From contig CAZQQN010000068.1 of NCBI GenBank assembly GCA_964595485.1, positions 1 through 6,636 on the forward strand: DNA of 6,636 nucleotides. Direction: 5' to 3'. Source of the DNA: CAZQQN01 sp964595485. Its GTDB lineage: Bacteria > Bacteroidota > Bacteroidia > CAILMK01 > CAYYUA01. Below the pieces are notes generated by a model. The model saw nothing but the letters and a program-made list of their open reading frames with translations. It was not told where the DNA came from and made no database searches. The position numbers were made by a program, and so were the translations under genes. Below, in pieces: positions 5,832 to 6,636 of the stretch. How positions within the stretch are numbered: position 1 is the stretch's first letter; each line of letters starts with the position of its first letter.

Positions 5832-6460
5832 ATAACAGGATATTACTTAAGCATCATTTTCCATTCCTTAACAGGGAACAGGTTGATAAACTGGAATCCC
5901 TTGAACAAGCCATCAAGAGTTGGAATAAAAGCATCAATGTTATCTCAAGGAAAGACATAGATAACATTATGAAAGGGCATATCATCCACTCCCTTGCCTT
6001 TACCAAGGTTTTGACGTTAAAACCTGGCACTAAAGTTCTAGATGCTGGTACTGGCGGTGGTTTACCCGGCTTACCCCTGGCTATTGCTTTCAGGGAGACA
6101 AGATTCCATTTAGTCGATAGTACCCGGAAAAAATTAAATGTGGTATCAGCCATTGCTGATAATTTAGGGCTTACCAATGTTACTACCGAGCACGCACGGT
6201 TGGAAAAGGTTACCGGTCCTTACGATTTTGTTTTGGGAAGGGCTGTCACCAATTTACCCCAATTTTTAGCATGGAGTAAAAAAAACCTGCGGAAGGGATC
6301 TGAGCATAGTTTGAACAATGGCGTATTTTACTGGAAGGGGGGATCGCTGGAACCGGAAATTCCAAGCGAATACCCTGACTACAAGCTTTTTTACCTCAAA
6401 GAGCTTTTTGATCCACCGCTATTTACGGATAAATACCTGTTCTACTGGCCTAAAGGATGA
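5828..6460 (+). CDS. rsmG: 16S rRNA (guanine-527-N7)-methyltransferase RsmG
   Basis: RsmG uses S-adenosylmethionine to methylate N7 of G527 in the 530 loop of 16S rRNA; loss gives low-level streptomycin resistance in several bacteria. Counting from a TTG at 5822 (212 residues), the signatures are WNKSINVISRKD (34-45), SAM motif VLDAGTGGGLPGLPLA (72-87), FHLVDSTRKKLNVV (95-108), VLGRAV (137-142) and YWKGG (170-174). The length matches the family, which is typically about 205-215. No ATG occurs before residue 50, which lies past conserved sequence, so a TTG start is required. I favour the TTG at 5828, because its last two bases plus the next A form the TGA stop of the glycosyltransferase gene (a TTGA overlap); the TTG at 5822 is the alternative. 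Translation is probably coupled to the upstream gene. Confidence 0.93.
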   Translation: MNNRILLKHHFPFLNREQVDKLESLEQAIKSWNKSINVISRKDIDNIMKGHIIHSLAFTKVLTLKPGTKVLDAGTGGGLPGLPLAIAFRETRFHLVDSTRKKLNVVSAIADNLGLTNVTTEHARLEKVTGPYDFVLGRAVTNLPQFLAWSKKNLRKGSEHSLNNGVFYWKGGSLEPEIPSEYPDYKLFYLKELFDPPLFTDKYLFYWPKG

Positions 6461-6594
6461 TTAAAGAGTAAAATCCTCAAAAAAAACATTAGCCGGGGTA
6501 AAAAAGAAAACCAAAAAGTAGTTTTCTAAACTAGGAGGCTGGAACCGCATGCTTGGGAGCCGACATTATAAGATACTGTTTTAAGGATGCGGCC
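6461..6594. other. Convergent intergenic region
   Basis: No gene is supported here on either strand. The region holds two hairpins that look like simple terminators, one for each strand, and a short palindrome GCATGC at 6547-6552. The lack of any open frame and the paired terminators fit the meeting point of two converging transcripts. Confidence 0.4.
6500..6527 (-). terminator. Candidate terminator for a minus-strand gene entering from the right
   Basis: On the minus strand the order is AGAAAAC, a 9-base loop, GTTTTCT, then five T. The seven-base stem (6505-6511 with 6521-6527) is perfect but has only two G-C pairs, so it would be weak. Its orientation fits the possible gene end at 6595. 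Confidence 0.3.
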
Positions 6595-6606
6595 TTAAAG
6601 TTTTTT
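6580..6606 (+). terminator. Candidate rho-independent terminator after rsmG
   Basis: TTTAAGG (6580-6586) pairs with CCTTAAA (6593-6599) around the six-base loop ATGCGG, followed by one G and then six T (6601-6606). The stem is short with two G-C pairs, and it lies 120 bases after the rsmG stop codon. The T-run is on the correct side for plus-strand transcription only. Confidence 0.4.
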
Positions 6607-6636
6607 CGCCATCAAAACCCGGTGAGGCTTGAGCAG
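6595..6636 (-). CDS. Possible C-terminal end of a minus-strand gene, cut by the window edge
   Basis: Reading the minus strand inward from the right edge, one frame stays open for 13 codons (LLKPHRVLMAKKL) and stops at 6595. The basic, leucine-rich tail looks like a normal protein C-terminus, and a minus-oriented terminator-like hairpin lies about 70 bases further on. A second frame stays open to 6581 with a less protein-like tail (AQASPGFDGEKTLRPHP). The fragment is too short to name a family, and either frame may be chance. Confidence 0.3.
   Translation of the reverse strand: MLKPHRVLMAKKL

Noticed and set aside
5854..6177. Open frame of 107 codons on the strand opposite rsmG
   Set aside because: It is a shadow of the rsmG reading frame with no recognisable protein features.
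1..6636. A previously undescribed multi-gene system
   Set aside because: All sizeable genes except the two small lipoproteins belong to well-known families in plausible housekeeping arrangements, and nothing links them into a new system.

Overview
The window reads as ordinary chromosomal DNA from a member of the Bacteroidota, probably of the Cytophagales type. Four things point there: AT-rich intergenic DNA, start codons without Shine-Dalgarno sequences, three upstream matches to the Bacteroidota -7 promoter element TAnnTTTG, and protein flavours typical of that phylum (paired small lipoproteins, a Tgt without zinc cysteines, a GT2 enzyme with a QKxRH motif). The phylum call is an inference from these signs, not from a database match.

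Layout. Bases 1-496 hold no convincing gene. They contain low-complexity DNA built from short degenerate repeats with periods near 8 and 11 bases, plus a 62-base direct repeat. Next, on the minus strand, come two small unknown lipoproteins (497-997 and 1048-1335, probably co-transcribed), an enoyl-CoA hydratase (1447-2229) with its own candidate promoter, and the pair tgt (3472-4602) then an LptF/LptG-family permease (2385-3470), which are separated by a single base. On the plus strand, divergent from tgt, lie a membrane-anchored family-2 glycosyltransferase (about 4701-5831) and rsmG (to 6460), whose reading frames overlap. Bases 6461-6636 are a convergent intergenic region with two candidate terminators and perhaps the last 13 codons of a minus-strand gene.

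Functionally this is mostly housekeeping: queuosine modification of tRNA (tgt), m7G methylation of 16S rRNA (rsmG), lipopolysaccharide transport to the outer membrane (LptF/G family), fatty acyl-CoA metabolism (enoyl-CoA hydratase) and a probable envelope glycan or glycolipid step (GT2). I see no mobile element, CRISPR array, defence locus, biosynthetic cluster or new multi-gene system. The points most worth checking are the loss of all four zinc ligands in Tgt, the two-orientation 8-base periodic repeats at the left end, and the non-standard starts of the plus-strand genes.
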